NCBI GenBank assembly: GCA_963920525.1
Contig: OY986438.1
Location: 132,499,920-132,563,919, forward strand
DNA: 64,000 nt
Source of the DNA: Dichetophora obliterata
Lineage: Eukaryota > Arthropoda > Insecta > Diptera > Sciomyzidae
Direction of reading: 5' to 3'
The position numbers and the translations under genes are program-made. A model generated the notes under the pieces. It was given only the letters and a program-made list of their open reading frames with translations. It was not told the origin of the DNA and searched no databases. This document shows, one piece after another, positions 11,815-24,614 of the stretch; the first letter of the stretch is position 1; every line of letters begins with the position of its first letter.

Positions 11815-14800
11815 ATAAATATAAATTAATATACATAAATATAAAAAAATATAGATAAATACAGATATTTATAAATAAATACAACAAAAAAAAAATAAAT
11901 GAATAAATATAAATAAATATAAGCAACCAATTTATATAAATATATAAAAATAAATATAAATAAACATAAATATTTATAAATATAAATAAATATAAATAAA
12001 TATAAATAAATATAAATAAATATAAATAAATATAAATAAATATAAATAAATATAAATAAATATAAATAAATATAAATAAATATAAATAAATATAAATAAA
12101 TATAAATAAATATAAATAAATATAAATAAATATAAATAAATATAAATAAATATAAATAAATATAAATAAATATAAATAAATATAAATAAATATAAATAAA
12201 TATAAATAAATATAAATAAATATAAATAAATATAAATAAATATAAATAAATATAAATAAATATAAATAAATATAAATAAATATAAATAAATATAAATAAA
12301 TATAAATAAATATAAATAAATATAAATAAATATAAATAAATATAAATAAATATAAATAAATATAAATAAATATAAATAAATATAAATAAATATAAATAAA
12401 TATAAATAAATATAAATAAATATAAATAAATATAAATAAATATAAATAAATATAAATAAATATAAATAAATATAAATAAATATAAATAAATATAAATAAA
12501 TATAAATAAATATAAATAAATATAAATAAATATAAATAAATATAAATAAATATAAATAAATATAAATAAATATAAATAAATATAAATAAATATAAATAAA
12601 TATAAATAAATATAAATAAATATAAATAAATATAAATAAATATAAATAAATATAAATAAATATAAATAAATATAAATAAATATAAATAAATATAAATAAA
12701 TATAAATAAATATAAATAAATATAAATAAATATAAATAAATATAAATAAATATAAATAAATATAAATAAATATAAATAAATATAAATAAATATAAATAAA
12801 TATAAATAAATATAAATAAATATAAATAAATATAAATAAATATAAATAAATATAAATAAATATAAATAAATATAAATAAATATAAATAAATATAAATAAA
12901 TATAAATAAATATAAATAAATATAAATAAATATAAATAAATATAAATAAATATAAATAAATATAAATAAATATAAATAAATATAAATAAATATAAATAAA
13001 TATAAATAAATATAAATAAATATAAATAAATATAAATAAATATAAATAAATATAAATAAATATAAATAAATATAAATATAAATAAATATAAATAAATATA
13101 AATAAATATAAATAAATATAAATAAATATAAATGAATAATAAATAAATAAAAATAAATATAAATATAATATAAATAAATATAAATAAATATAAATAAATA
13201 TAAAATAAATATAAATAAATATAAATAAATATAATAAATATAAATAAATATAAATAAATATAAATAAATATAAATAAATATAATAAATATAAATAAATAT
13301 AAATAAATATAAATAAATATAAATAAATATAAATAAATATAAATAAATATAAATAAATATAAATAAATATAAATAAATATAAATAAATATAAATAAATAT
13401 AAATAAATATAAATAAATATAAATAAATATAAATAAATATAAATAAATATAAATAAATATAAATAAATATAAATAAATATAAATAAATATAAATAAATAT
13501 AAATAAATATAAATAAATATAAATAAATATAAATAATATAAATAAATATAAATAAATATAAATAAATATAAATAAATATAAATAAATATAAATAAATATA
13601 AATAAATATAAATAAATATAAATAAATATAAATAAATATAAATAAATATAAATAATATAAATAAATATAATAAATATAAATAAATATAAATAAATATAAA
13701 TAAATATAAATAAATAAAATAAATATAAATAAATATAAATAAATATAAATAAATATAAATAAATATAAATAAATATAAATAAATATAAATAAATATAAAT
13801 AAATATAAATAAATATAAATAAATATAAATAAATATAAATAAATATAAATAAATATAAATAAATATAAATAAATATAAATAAATATAAATAAATATAAAT
13901 AAATATAAATAAATATAAATAAATATAAATAAATATAAATAAATATAAATAAATATAAATAAATATAAATAAATATAAATAAATATAAATAAATATAAAT
14001 AAATATAAATAAATATAAATAAATATAAATAAATATAAATAAATATAAATAAATATAAATAAATATAAATAAATATAAATAAATAAATAAATATAAATAA
14101 ATATAAATAAATATAAATAAATATAAATAAATATAAATAAATATAAATAAATATAAATAAATATAAATAATATAAATATAAATAAATATAAATAATATAA
14201 ATAAATATAAATAAATATAAATAAATATAAATAAATATAAATAAATATAAATAAATATAAATAAATATAAATAAATATAAATAAATATAAATAAATATAA
14301 ATAAATATAAATAAATAAAATAAATATAAATAAATATAAATAAATATAAATAAATATAAATAAATATAAATAAATATAAATAAATATAAAATAAATATAA
14401 ATAAATATAAATAAATATAAATAAATATAAATAAATATAAATAAATATAAATAAATATAAATAAATAAATTAAATAAATATAATTAAATATAAATAAATA
14501 TAAATAATATAATAATTAAATATATAAAATAAATATAAATAAATATAAATAAATATAAATAAATATAAATAAATATAAATAAATATAATAAATATAAATA
14601 AATATAATAAATATAAATAAATATAAATAAATATAATAAATAAAATAAATATAAATAAATATAAATAAATATAAATAAATATAAATAAATATAAATAAAT
14701 ATAAATAAATATAAATAAATATAAATAAATATAAATAAATATAAATAAATATAATATAAATATAAATAAATATAAATGAATATAAATAAAAATAAATATA

Positions 14801-16112
14801 AATAAATATAAATAATATAAATAAATATAAATAAATATAAATAAATATAAATAAATATAAATAAATATAAAAAATATAAATAAATATAAATAAATATAAA
14901 TAAATATAAATAAATATAAATAAATATAAATAAATATAAAAAAATATAAATAAATATAAATAAATATAAATAAATATAAATAAATATAAATAAATATAAA
15001 TAAATATAAATAAATATAAATAAATTTAAATAAATATAAATTAATATAAATAAATATAAATAAATATAAATAAATATAAATAAATATAAATAAATATAAA
15101 TAAATATAAATAAATATAAATAAATATCAATAAATATAAATAAATATAAATAAATATAAATAAATATAAATAAATATAAATATAAATAAATAAATATAAA
15201 TAAATATAAATAAATATAAATAAATAAATATAAATAAATATAAATAAATATAAATAAATATAAATAAATATAAATAAATATAAATAAATATAAATAAATA
15301 TAAATGAATATAATAAATATATATAAATATATATAAATATAAATAAATATAAATAAATATAAATAAATATAAATAAATATAAATAAATATAAATAAATAT
15401 AAATAAATATAAATAAATATAAATAAATATAAATAAATATAAATAAATATAAATAAATATAAATAAATATAAATAAATATAAATAAAATATAAATAAATA
15501 TAAATAAATATAAATAAATATAAATTAATATAAATAAATATAAATTAATATAAATAAATATAAATAAATATAAATAAATATAAATAAATATAAAAAAATA
15601 TGAATAAATATAAATAAATATAATTAAATATAAATATATATAAATAAAATATAAATATATATAAATAAATATAAAAAATATAAAAAAAATATAAATAAAA
15701 TAATAAATACATATAAAAATATAAATAACTTAAATATATATAAATAAAAATAAATAAATATAAATAAATATAAGTAAATATAAATAAATATAAATAAATT
15801 TAAATAAATATAAATAAATATAAATAAAATATAAATAAATATAAATAAATATAAATTAATATAAATAAATATAAATAAATATAAATTAAATATAAATAAA
15901 TATAAATAAATATAAATAAATATAAATAAATATAAATAAATATAAATAAATATAAATAAATATAAATAAATATAAATAAATATAAATAAATATAAATAAA
16001 TATAAATAAATATAAATAAATATAAATAAATATAAATAAATATAAATTAATATAAATAAATATAAATAAATATAAGTATATATAAATATATATAAATAAA
16101 TAAAAATATATA
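11815..16112. repeat. 10-bp satellite, unit tataaataaa, about 4.2 kb
   Basis: The unit TATAAATAAA is repeated head to tail for roughly 415 copies. The first part (about 11815-11970) is degenerate. Units from about 11981 to 13078 form a perfect uninterrupted run of about 110 copies. After that, single-base indels and substitutions appear at intervals, and the last 500 bases are increasingly irregular. Each unit carries a TATAAA and an AATAAA hexamer on plus and ATTTA on minus. The 10-bp period is close to one DNA helical turn. There is no open coding content. Copy number in an assembly of such sequence may be wrong. Confidence 0.97.
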
Positions 16113-16480
16113 TTGTCGGCCTTTGTAGTCTAGTGGAGAGTGCGCTAGACTATCAACTCAGAGGTCCCTGGTTCGAATCCAGTTCTTTCCTACATTTAAG
16201 AATTATGGAAAACTAAGAATCCACAACTTAACTGTGGAAAATGTGGAATTAAAAGGACAAAAACACAACTAAGGGCTGGAAATGCTTGCCGATGTTAAGG
16301 CATAACACTAGCCTCGAGTAAAAGCAACTCAAATTGTCTTTCACGGTTGTTTCGCCTAATCAATAATTCACGTATGGTTTCAATCAATTCATTTAAAAAT
16401 TCTATCCCTTTACTTTCAGGTCAAAGACCAAACTTTGTTTGTATAAGGCACATGCCTTGGTTCTTTGATCTTTAAAAAAA
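16113..16480 (+). repeat. SINE-like insert with tRNA head inside the satellite
   Basis: A tRNA-like head occupies 16118-16192: an A-box-like TAGTCTAGTGGAGAGTGCGC region and a perfect B box GGTTCGAATCC. The D-arm GTCT/AGAC can pair, but the acceptor ends (GGCCTTT and TCTTTCC) do not, so it is not a working tRNA gene. About 280 bp of unrelated body follows, ending in an A-rich run near 16472-16482. Satellite-like TATAAATAAA sequence lies on both sides (to 16112 and again 16483-16600), so the insert landed within the array or the array grew around it. No clear target-site duplication was found. Confidence 0.6.
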
Positions 16481-16600
16481 AATTTATACATATAAATAAA
16501 AATAATTATATACAAATAGAAATAAATAAATATAAATAAAAATAAAATTTATGTAAGTTAATATAAGTACATATAAATAAACATAAACAAACAAACAAGT
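16481..16600. repeat. Degenerate tail of the tataaataaa satellite
   Basis: Interrupted TATAAATAAA-like units and ATAAACAAACA variants continue for about 120 bp after the SINE-like insert, then stop. Confidence 0.7.
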
Positions 16601-19340
16601 ATATATGTATATTTTGGTGCATAGGAAAATTTTTTTGGCTGGCTTTGGCTCTAAATTAAACTTATCATCGAAAACAAATCACAGAAATTTTGGATAAAAT
16701 TTTGCAATGTATTATATAAATGGCGTGCCACCGGATTGCTTAAAATTTCAATTTGTCGTGCTTTCTATTTTTAAGGCTTAAAAGTAAATTTTAATATTTG
16801 GAATGAACTTCGGATATTTTTTTATTATGAGCCCACAACTAAAATCAAATAATTCTATGTATTGATTGATTTGTAAATGCAATATATTGCGGCATAAAAC
16901 ATTACTAAAAACTATCTGTATTCAATTTTATATACACAAAATTTCTAAAAATTTAAAAATTTTGGGTATTTTAAATTGAAAAAAAGGCATGTTTGATAAA
17001 TTTTTTCTAATATTTAAGTATAATTGAGTATTGCTCTTTATTAACAAAAGAAGGTTGTAGCTAAAAATGGCTGAGCTCAAAAAAAAAAAAAGAATAAAAA
17101 ACACTTAGGATCTAAAACACAATCGTCGATGCTAATTGAGAAAAAAAAAGAAGAAACAAAACCAATTTACAAAATAGCTAAACTGGCAGCAGTAGTTGCG
17201 AGAGTTTCAGTAAACTCCATTATGCTCTCTGTCAAAGATAACAAGATAGGAAACTTAGAAAACATAACCTCAAAAAATGTTTGCATGTATTTGTGCATAA
17301 AAAAAAATCAACCCTGAGTGGCACTCTTGTTCTTAATCGGCCGCAAGCTCACAAAGAAATCAATTGGCAACCCCTAAAATTAATGCATATAATCCGTTTG
17401 TTAGTATATAAATACTTAAGTTAGGTTGCAATAAGATGTTTGCAACCAAAACTGATTATTAAGTACCTTTATTTTGGTCTATATATGCTTTTAAAGTTTG
17501 GCAAATCCTTTAGTTGTTGTATTTGTCAACAGTTTTGAAAAATTTGCTTTTATTCAAATCCCCGCTGTTCTACACAAACCTCCGCTATTCATGGTGAGAT
17601 TTAAAAATGGAACGATCTTCTTCTTTTTCTGCTTTTTTCAGCTGGAACTTCGTTTGCAAACAAGAAAAATAATGTATGGATTGAGTATTTAAATATTTTA
17701 ATCGTTAAGTTGTGATAAAGGAATACGTTGAGCATTCAAATAATTACATGCATGCTCTTATTTTATTATATATCGTCAAACAAAGTTTGCAAATTTTCAC
17801 ACTTGTTGTATTTGACTGGCTTTTTATTTTCACCACTGCGGCATTTTATTTGTTGTCATTTTAGAGTTGTCAACTATCATTGTTTTATTTATAAATTTTT
17901 TCATAAATTTCGCAAATTTTGCTAACAGTTTTTCAATCAAGATGTATCAGGTTAAATAGCTCTTCATGACTATAATTAATAATAAATATAACATCCTTCA
18001 TCATAGCGCAGTTTATCTTAAATTTGTCATTTTTGTCGTTCATTCGGACGTTGCTAAAAAAGGAAGTTCTTGAGAGACTTGTCAGTTCGTGTGTTAGAAC
18101 TGAAAATATTTCTGCGAAATAGTCGATCGCATCTCGAAAGAAAATCTATGTACATTTATGAAACAGTGATTACTTAAATTAATAAAATCAAAATGTTTCT
18201 CTAAGATAATATTATAAAATAATACGTTTTTAATAAGTTTTAATGTTTTGGTCACGAAACCATTATTGATAAATTATTTGCGTAAAATATAAAGTTGGCA
18301 GTCATGAAACTATTTAAAATTATATATTATTTAAGTTATGCTTAATGTTATCAAATGTTTTACAAAATAATTGTTTAAAATATCTTAAAAAAATTAAGGC
18401 ATAATTTTACTTTGCATCCGAAGCATAAATATGTTTTTAAGATAAACTTCTTTATCACCAGGTATGCCAACCAGGATTTTCCCAATTTGCAGGAATTCGA
18501 ATAAAATGCTAAGCGAAGGTAAAAAGAGACAAACATATACATCTATATAAAGGAACCACCAGAGAGTATAAATTATATAGAGATGTCAAATCAAGTTTAG
18601 TTGTACAAGCGTTCGGAAAATAGAAAAACAAAACAAAAATAATTGTGCTTTTGCCTCAGCAGATGATTTTTAGCTGGAAAAACAAAAACAAATTTGGATT
18701 CATTCAAGCATTTGTTTCTTGTGTGAACTCAGACATTGAGACCAAAACACATAAGAAAAAAGGAATAAAAAATTAACGTGGGCCATAAAGTAAGTTAATA
18801 TAAACGATTTCGAAATGTTTACACAGTATACTTATATATAATATTATGTGGGAAATTCTTTTTTAAATAGGTCAACAAAAAGTTCGACCAAATCGTGCTG
18901 ATATCAAATAGAAACGATTTATTGAAGTGTTACATACAAATGTTGAGCAACTAAAATTAAAAAAAGTTTACAGCAAAGAGAAAAATATAACATAACAAAA
19001 TAAAGATGAATATATTTAAACATTTTGATTTGGTGGCTAAACTGACCGCAACATTACTTAATCGGTATCTCATGTTGTTTTTTCCAATTTAAAAGTTAGC
19101 CTAAAAAAGAAAAGTTGGCAGCACTACGATTTATTTCATTCATAAATTAACACAGCTGCCATTGTTAACCTTATCATTCCATGCAATAGTTTTGCACTTT
19201 TCGGAAGAAAATAATGTGTTTTTTATGTATAGAATTGTATTTAACATGAAGTAAAGCTTTTTACATATTTTTATTTTCGTTTTGAAACCAATCAAAAACA
19301 AACATGTTGGAAAAGCTAAGTAACATAACTAGCAACTGAC
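16601..19340. other. Non-coding DNA with one dispersed-repeat fragment
   Basis: No gene is supported. The segment at 17231-17268 (CAAAGATAACAAGATAGGAAACTTAGAAAACATAA) recurs at about 57259-57290 and, inverted, at about 19471-19497, so parts of this stretch belong to a dispersed family also found in the right third of the window. The remainder is low-complexity AT-rich sequence. Confidence 0.5.
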
Positions 19341-19690
19341 TTATTCACCTCACTATTTTAGCAAATTGACAGTTGAGCTAAAACATATTCAAATAAGGGC
19401 TAAGAAATTCGTGGTGAACGAATTTTTCTCGTACGTGTGTTTTACTTCACCGCTTTTTGGGCTCCCCACAGAAGTTTCCTATCTTGTTATCTTTGCTCTC
19501 TATTCTTCTCTTTCTCTTCATGCTCAGCTAGCACATAGTAGAACTACACAAGGTAGTGCTAGGGCTGAATTTACTCTCTTTCTGAGTGACCGTAACTGTC
19601 AAACTCAGCCATTTTGGTATTTTTGGCAATTTTTGCTTTCATATTGTATTTTCATTGTTTGCAGATTTTGTATAAAATGTGACTAGAGCG
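19340..19690. repeat. Old dispersed repeat, related empty site for the Tc1 at 58 kb
   Basis: The stretch from about 19531 (CATAGTAGAACTACACAAGGTAGTGCTAGGGC) to 19680 matches the two flanks of the Tc1 element at 58108-58202 and 59825-59880. In this copy the two flanks are continuous across CCATTTTGGTATTTTTGGCAA, so it represents an uninterrupted relative of the target. The open frame of 106 codons on plus at 19366 lies in this repeat and has no recognisable protein character. Confidence 0.75.
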
Positions 19691-22182
19691 CTCCAAAACA
19701 AAATAAAACGTAAGAATTTTTTTTTATTTCGTTTGACATATATTGTCTTATGGAGATTGATAAAAAATTTCCGTGGTGAAGCCGTGCGGCCTGTTTATTA
19801 TGATAAATTTGCTTCAAAATAGCCTTGTTTTTTTGCTGCCGAATTTAAAAAAGTGGCTCGGTAATCCTAAACCCACGATTCAGAAATTTGCTGAGACCCT
19901 CAAGCGAGAGCTTCTATTTAAACCATGTGATCGAACCAAAAGCCAGGAGTCACGTAAATAGCAGCTTGAGATAGTTTTCGTTATCTCTATCTTTAGTTGA
20001 AAATCTTGCAATTTTTTTAATAGTAAAAGTCAACCTATTGGTTAAAAATTCTTAACTTTTTATTTTATGGTTTAAATTTTTGACCTAATTTTTTTTATTT
20101 TTCTTCTTCTTTTAGGTTTAATTTTGAACTTTAGATTTAATTTGATCAACAGTTTTTAAGATGAAATTGTTATCTAAAACAGTTAAAAATTCCTTATTAA
20201 CTTATATTTTTTATAGATTTTATATATATTAACTTAAAAAGTTAAAGAATGAAACTAAATTTTGTGTATAACACAATTAATTTGGCAAAAAGTTGTCTGA
20301 CTTTTTATATTATTAAATAGCTAAGTTTTGAGTAAATTTAAAACTTATATGAAATATTACTAAGACTTAAACTTAATAATTCTTTTTGTCTTCTATTTCA
20401 GAATTCGTCGATTAAAATCTGCAATTACGGAAGAATTTGAAAACTGTCGGACAGTGTTTTTTAAGTAAAAGGTAAAATAAAATTTAAGTCAAACTAAGCC
20501 CATATTTTTTCTGATATATTGTATGTAAAATTAAGGCTTAGTATATCTTTATATGTAACAATTTGCCATTACACACATACACACACCCACACACAGTCAT
20601 CCACAAACTCGCATTCAATTTACATACCTAACGCTTCGCTACGTTATTCATTTCCGCTTTAAATTTCAACAGCTTCCGGTAGCCATTGTTGTCGCTTAAC
20701 AGCAGCAGCTTTCATTAAATTTTGTGAATGTGCAGAAAACCAGCAACAAATCCAGCTCTCCACAAAGATCGTAAAAACTTTCACAAATACTGCTACGCAT
20801 TGTACGGGCGTTGAGGGCGGACTGTATGCGCTACATGTTCAGTTAACGCCTTCATCGCCCCAAACTACGGTTAGCTTATTTCCCGCATTAATATTTAATT
20901 TGCAGTCGTTCGTCTCACATTTCACAATATTTGCTATCTTTTTTTTTTGTGTGTGCAATGCTTTTTAATTCAACACCGTTGCTGATAAAATAAAGTGTGA
21001 TTTTTGCCTTTTTTTTTTGCTAGCTTTGTTTTTTGTTATATTTTAAAAGATTTAATATTCTCTTTAATATTTCTCTTGTATTTAATATATAAATTACATA
21101 TATATATAATGTCCACTGTTTTGCTGTGTTGCCAATGCCGTTGCCTGGTGATGATTTAATATTTACGAACGTGACAATAATTTGCCCACATTTTTGTGGT
21201 TTGACTTAATTTCCTGCCTGTATCCTTTTGTGCTTTTTAAACGGTAATGTGTTGGCATTATTTCGGTATATTTTGCGTGCTTAAAATAAAGCGTTCATTG
21301 TATTAATTATTTTTTATTAGTGTCTGTAAGGATTTTGAGGAAATAAAATTAGGTGCTTCCATTAGAGAAGTAGCGTTCGAAGGGCGTCTTTTACCGCTGT
21401 GTTTAATGCAAAAAGCAACAATATCGTAAAATGTTTTAACTTATTTTTAAGGATAGCATAAAACTCAAAACCTCACATTAAAAGACATATTATATAAAAT
21501 GTAATTAAAATATGTGTATGTGTGTTATACTATTAAGGATAGGTGCGGTTAACATAACTTTATTTTTTCAAACGATGCTAGCTAAAATATGTGCTAAGTG
21601 TGAAACTTATTTGTATTTTGATGGAAAGTTAAAAGTTAATTTTGTTTCATACCATAAGATCAGGTCTTAAAATAAACTTTATAAGGTATTGATATATTGG
21701 ATTTTTTATCATATGGCGCGGACCAAAATGGTGGCGCAGCAACTATCGGATATTGACACTAAAAATAGAAACCGTGCAGTTTGTAGGTCGCATTTTCTAT
21801 TACAGTCATAAGTGCAATTTTTGTATGTAACATAGTAAACTTTCACAGCTTGATGAAGAAAAAAGTTTAAAAGAACAAAACTTAGTTTTTTTTAAAAAAA
21901 CATTGTACCAGCAAACGTTAAAAACCAATGTAATGAAACTGTTTTACGTATAAATAAAAGGCATCGTTAAGCTTCGAACATTTTTTAAAAGAATATATAT
22001 GTGTGGCACATATCATCAAAATTGGTTGATAACACGTTTGCTGTATTGCGTGCACGCACAATGATTGAGCCCCATTGAAAATTGTCAATAAATAGGATTA
22101 TTAAATAGCATAAATAACATAAATAGTAATAGGTGACTATTTTCTCTCACCTTTTTCTCCCACTCTGAAAATTCTAACATCA
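19691..22182. other. Non-coding DNA, includes a less AT-rich unique-looking island
   Basis: No gene is seen. About 20570-21300 is less AT-rich, contains CA-rich microsatellite (20573-20597) and CAGCAGCAG/TTGTTG words, and shows no resemblance to other parts of the window, as expected of single-copy intron or intergenic DNA. 19990-20350 is AT-rich with repeated GTTAAAAATT-type words. Confidence 0.45.
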
Positions 22183-22190
22183 ATTGCATA

Positions 22191-22947
22191 CAAAGATGTG
22201 GCAGTAACGCAAAGTAATATAATATATTAGGTAATTTTATTACTTTCCCTAAAACCGGTAATATAACTTATTACTGCCAGCGGAAGTAATAACACCCAGT
22301 AATATTATTACATTTTTGCTAGATATTTATTATATATTACTTTGAAAAGAAATAAAGGCTTTTTTTATTTTTAAGGCGAAAACTGCAATTTTGATGATAA
22401 TTTAGAAATCGAACTGAACAGGCACTTAAAGTCATGCAAAAACATTGATGAATTGCATCAGTATCCAAACATTAAAACTATTTTTTTTAGATCATCATTT
22501 TTTTTGCCATCATGCTATGGAGGCAATATTTTAACCCCGGGAAGGAATCATGGAATGATGGCTTACTCGAAAAGCTACTACTTTTAAATTATAATATGAT
22601 GTTTTAAATTATTTTTTATACTTTAAGTATTACTAATATTTCTTTCATACAATGAACTCATTAAATAACCTGTATCAAATACATTTAGATAAAGATATGT
22701 TTACCCATGCAATATTTCATAACTTGATATATATAATTATATATGCATTAAAAAAATAAAAGAAATGTTTTTGTATGATTCTTTTTGTTGAATTTTTAAC
22801 AAAAACAGTAATATAAATGTAATATAGTAATATGTAACTTATAACTTCCATTTTGAAATAATATGTAGTATTATATTATTACTTTTGAGACTCGGTAATA
22901 AGTAATAAGTAAAATATTACTTTCCAAAGTATTATGTCCCATCTCTG
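22191..22947. mobile_element. hAT element (757 bp) with transposase C-terminal relic
   Basis: The ends CAAAGATGTGGCAGTAAC and, reverse complemented, CAGAGATGGGACATAATA form an imperfect inverted repeat. Near-identical 8-bp sites flank it: ATTGCATA (22183-22190) and ATTGTATA (22948-22955). Subterminal AGTAATAT/ATATTACT motifs are abundant at both ends. Inside, plus-strand frames at about 22410-22600 read ELNRHLKSCKNIDELHQYP, then NIKTIFF, LPS and GNILTPGRN, then in another frame DGLLEKLLLL, which is the pattern of the hAT C-terminal dimerisation domain. The SxPVERLFS core is deleted. It is a dead, internally deleted copy. Confidence 0.85.
22400..22600 (+). pseudogene. hAT transposase C-terminal fragment, broken
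   Basis: Part of the preceding element. The reading LHQYPNIKTIFF-RSSFFLPS corresponds to the hAT segment in which a hydrophobic helix leads to the LPSSAPVERLFS core. After LPS the frame jumps to GGNILTPGRN, so the core serine-to-serine segment is missing by deletion. A one-base frame change then gives NDGLLEKLLLLNY, the terminal helix of the domain. hAT dimerisation domains end this way, so the family call is good although no full transposase exists here. Function is lost. Confidence 0.75.
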
Positions 22948-22955
22948 ATTGTATA

Positions 22956-24249
22956 TAACAATTTAAATTTTATGAAGCATAGAATTTATAAAGCTCAAAT
23001 TACTGGTTTATGTAATTTAAAAATATTGTATGTTTGATTTTTACAAATATAATAAGAAAATGTTACCAAAAACCTTTTTTTTCAACATTTATTATGATTT
23101 ATTGGATCTTTCTATTGAAATCAACAATAATCTATCAAAAATTAACCTACATATAAATAAATACAAATTGTGGCACGTTGTCATTCGATTATATACATCA
23201 AAATATGAAAACAGATTTTTTTTTCCTTTAATTTTTTTTTGACTCGATTTAGAGGTCGCTACTTTAACAAAAAGCCTTGTATGGCTGCTTATATGAGGGT
23301 CTAGCTAATTAGTCATTTAAGTTTTTATTTAACATATTATCTGCAACTGAAACTCTCATAGGCAACCACTCCTCTATCTCTCTCCCCTCAATCACTCTCC
23401 TTTTCCTACACGTTGTGATTTATCCCACCCCGCACTTCAGTTATAAATTGTAATTAACAAGAATGCACGATTTTATTAAAATGGTATATAAACATGTTGC
23501 AATTTGTAATGGCATCTACAAGTAACGGACTTAGTATAGCTATTAGAAATAAAACCAACATTTGGTTAATCGGTCAATTATAATCCGAATTAAACCAATC
23601 AAGGATGCCATAAATAATGAAGAAAAAAAACCGTTCTTGAATCTGCAACTTTGGCGGAATGAGAAGTCATAAATTTGTGGGAAAAGCTTAGTACAGCAAT
23701 GATATTAAAAAAAAAAACATAACATCAGTTAAATTAAAAAATTCGTCAAAGACTGGAGGAATCTAAAAAAAAAATAAAGAAAACAAGAATTCAACCCTTG
23801 GTAGCAACCCTTAAATGTCATTTCTTCTTATGGTATATAATCAAATTATGTGGGGGTCCGTGAAATTACTGGATTTTTTTTTTGTATAAGGAATAAGGAC
23901 CACCCTAATGTATAGTGTATATATATTTAACATTAATAATATTAGCTTCCGTTTTGTTAGTATTTGACGTAGGTGTGAGCCTTTCCAGGTAAGGTGGACA
24001 ATGACTTGCTCCGGGTAGCTTTCTTGGTATAACAAAAGTAGAAGTTTGATTAGAGCTGTGCTCACATGTGAAAGGCAAGACGGTGGAGGCCTACCTCCAC
24101 CATATACCAGACAAGACGGGCGAGGTCTTGTTCTGGATAATCATATTCTGTATTGTAATCTGAATATTAATATGTATTGTAGATAGATTAAAGCAGTGCT
24201 CTCAAATGCCATGTGAGATGTGCTCTTGATTCTGGATAATCATTTTTAT
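22956..24249. other. Non-coding DNA with degenerate tandem near its right end
   Basis: No gene is supported. On minus, three related segments containing TATCCAGAA-CAAG or CCCGGAGCAAG and a T-TGG-A block lie at about 23978-24022, 24099-24141 and 24201-24241, possibly a degenerate repeat or the 3' untranslated region of the LINE that follows. The inverted words GGTGGAGG/CCTCCACC at about 24080-24099 can form a hairpin. A minus frame at 23841-24065 is open for 74 codons but unrecognised. Confidence 0.4.
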
Positions 24250-24614
24250 TTTATCAGGAGCTATTATTTATGTTTAGTACGACGGTAAGTCCCATCTTAT
24301 AAGACGTGTAGTATTTGTAGTTTGAGCCATTTCTTTACGAACCATGGTGCATTAGTGATATCTCGTTAGATTTTGGATTGTGAACGCTGTATAAGCTCGA
24401 TACAAGAAGAACTTGCTTATCCCAAAGCTGCCTTAGTACCTTATGTTGTAATCGAAGTTTTGAGTTACGTTTAAGTAGCCAGTTTAGCTTAAGAGCTTTT
24501 AGCTTCATTTGTATTTTTTGTATTTAATATGCTTTCGCCAAGTTAACCGACAGTCAAGATGAACACCCAAATAGGTAACGTTATTCGCTTGAGGAATAGG
24601 GATTTGACTAAGCA
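24250..24614 (-). pseudogene. LINE ORF2 relic, C-terminal part
   Basis: Minus reading from 24614 gives LSQIPIPQANNVTYLGVHLD, then CRLTW and further on LNWLLKRNSKLRLQHKVL, then IQRSQSK, NAPWFVKKWL. These are the hallmarks of the region downstream of the reverse transcriptase in Jockey-clade elements (NVKYLG, WLLxRxSKL, IQRxQSKxLR, NAPWYV). Stops and frameshifts interrupt it. It is the continuation of the fragment at 25712-27310, displaced by the inserted hAT-like element. Confidence 0.88.

Noticed and set aside
11815..16112. CRISPR-like or centromeric array
   Set aside because: There are no spacers, the unit is 10 bp, and the host is eukaryotic. A single 4-kb array is too little to call centromeric.
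16118..16192. A functional tRNA gene
   Set aside because: A and B boxes are present but the acceptor stem and anticodon stem do not pair properly. A tRNA-derived SINE head is more likely. The same applies to 4416-4480 and 40733-40805.
19366..19686. 106-codon plus frame
   Set aside because: It is inside a dispersed repeat whose other copy at 58-60 kb is not open in the same way.
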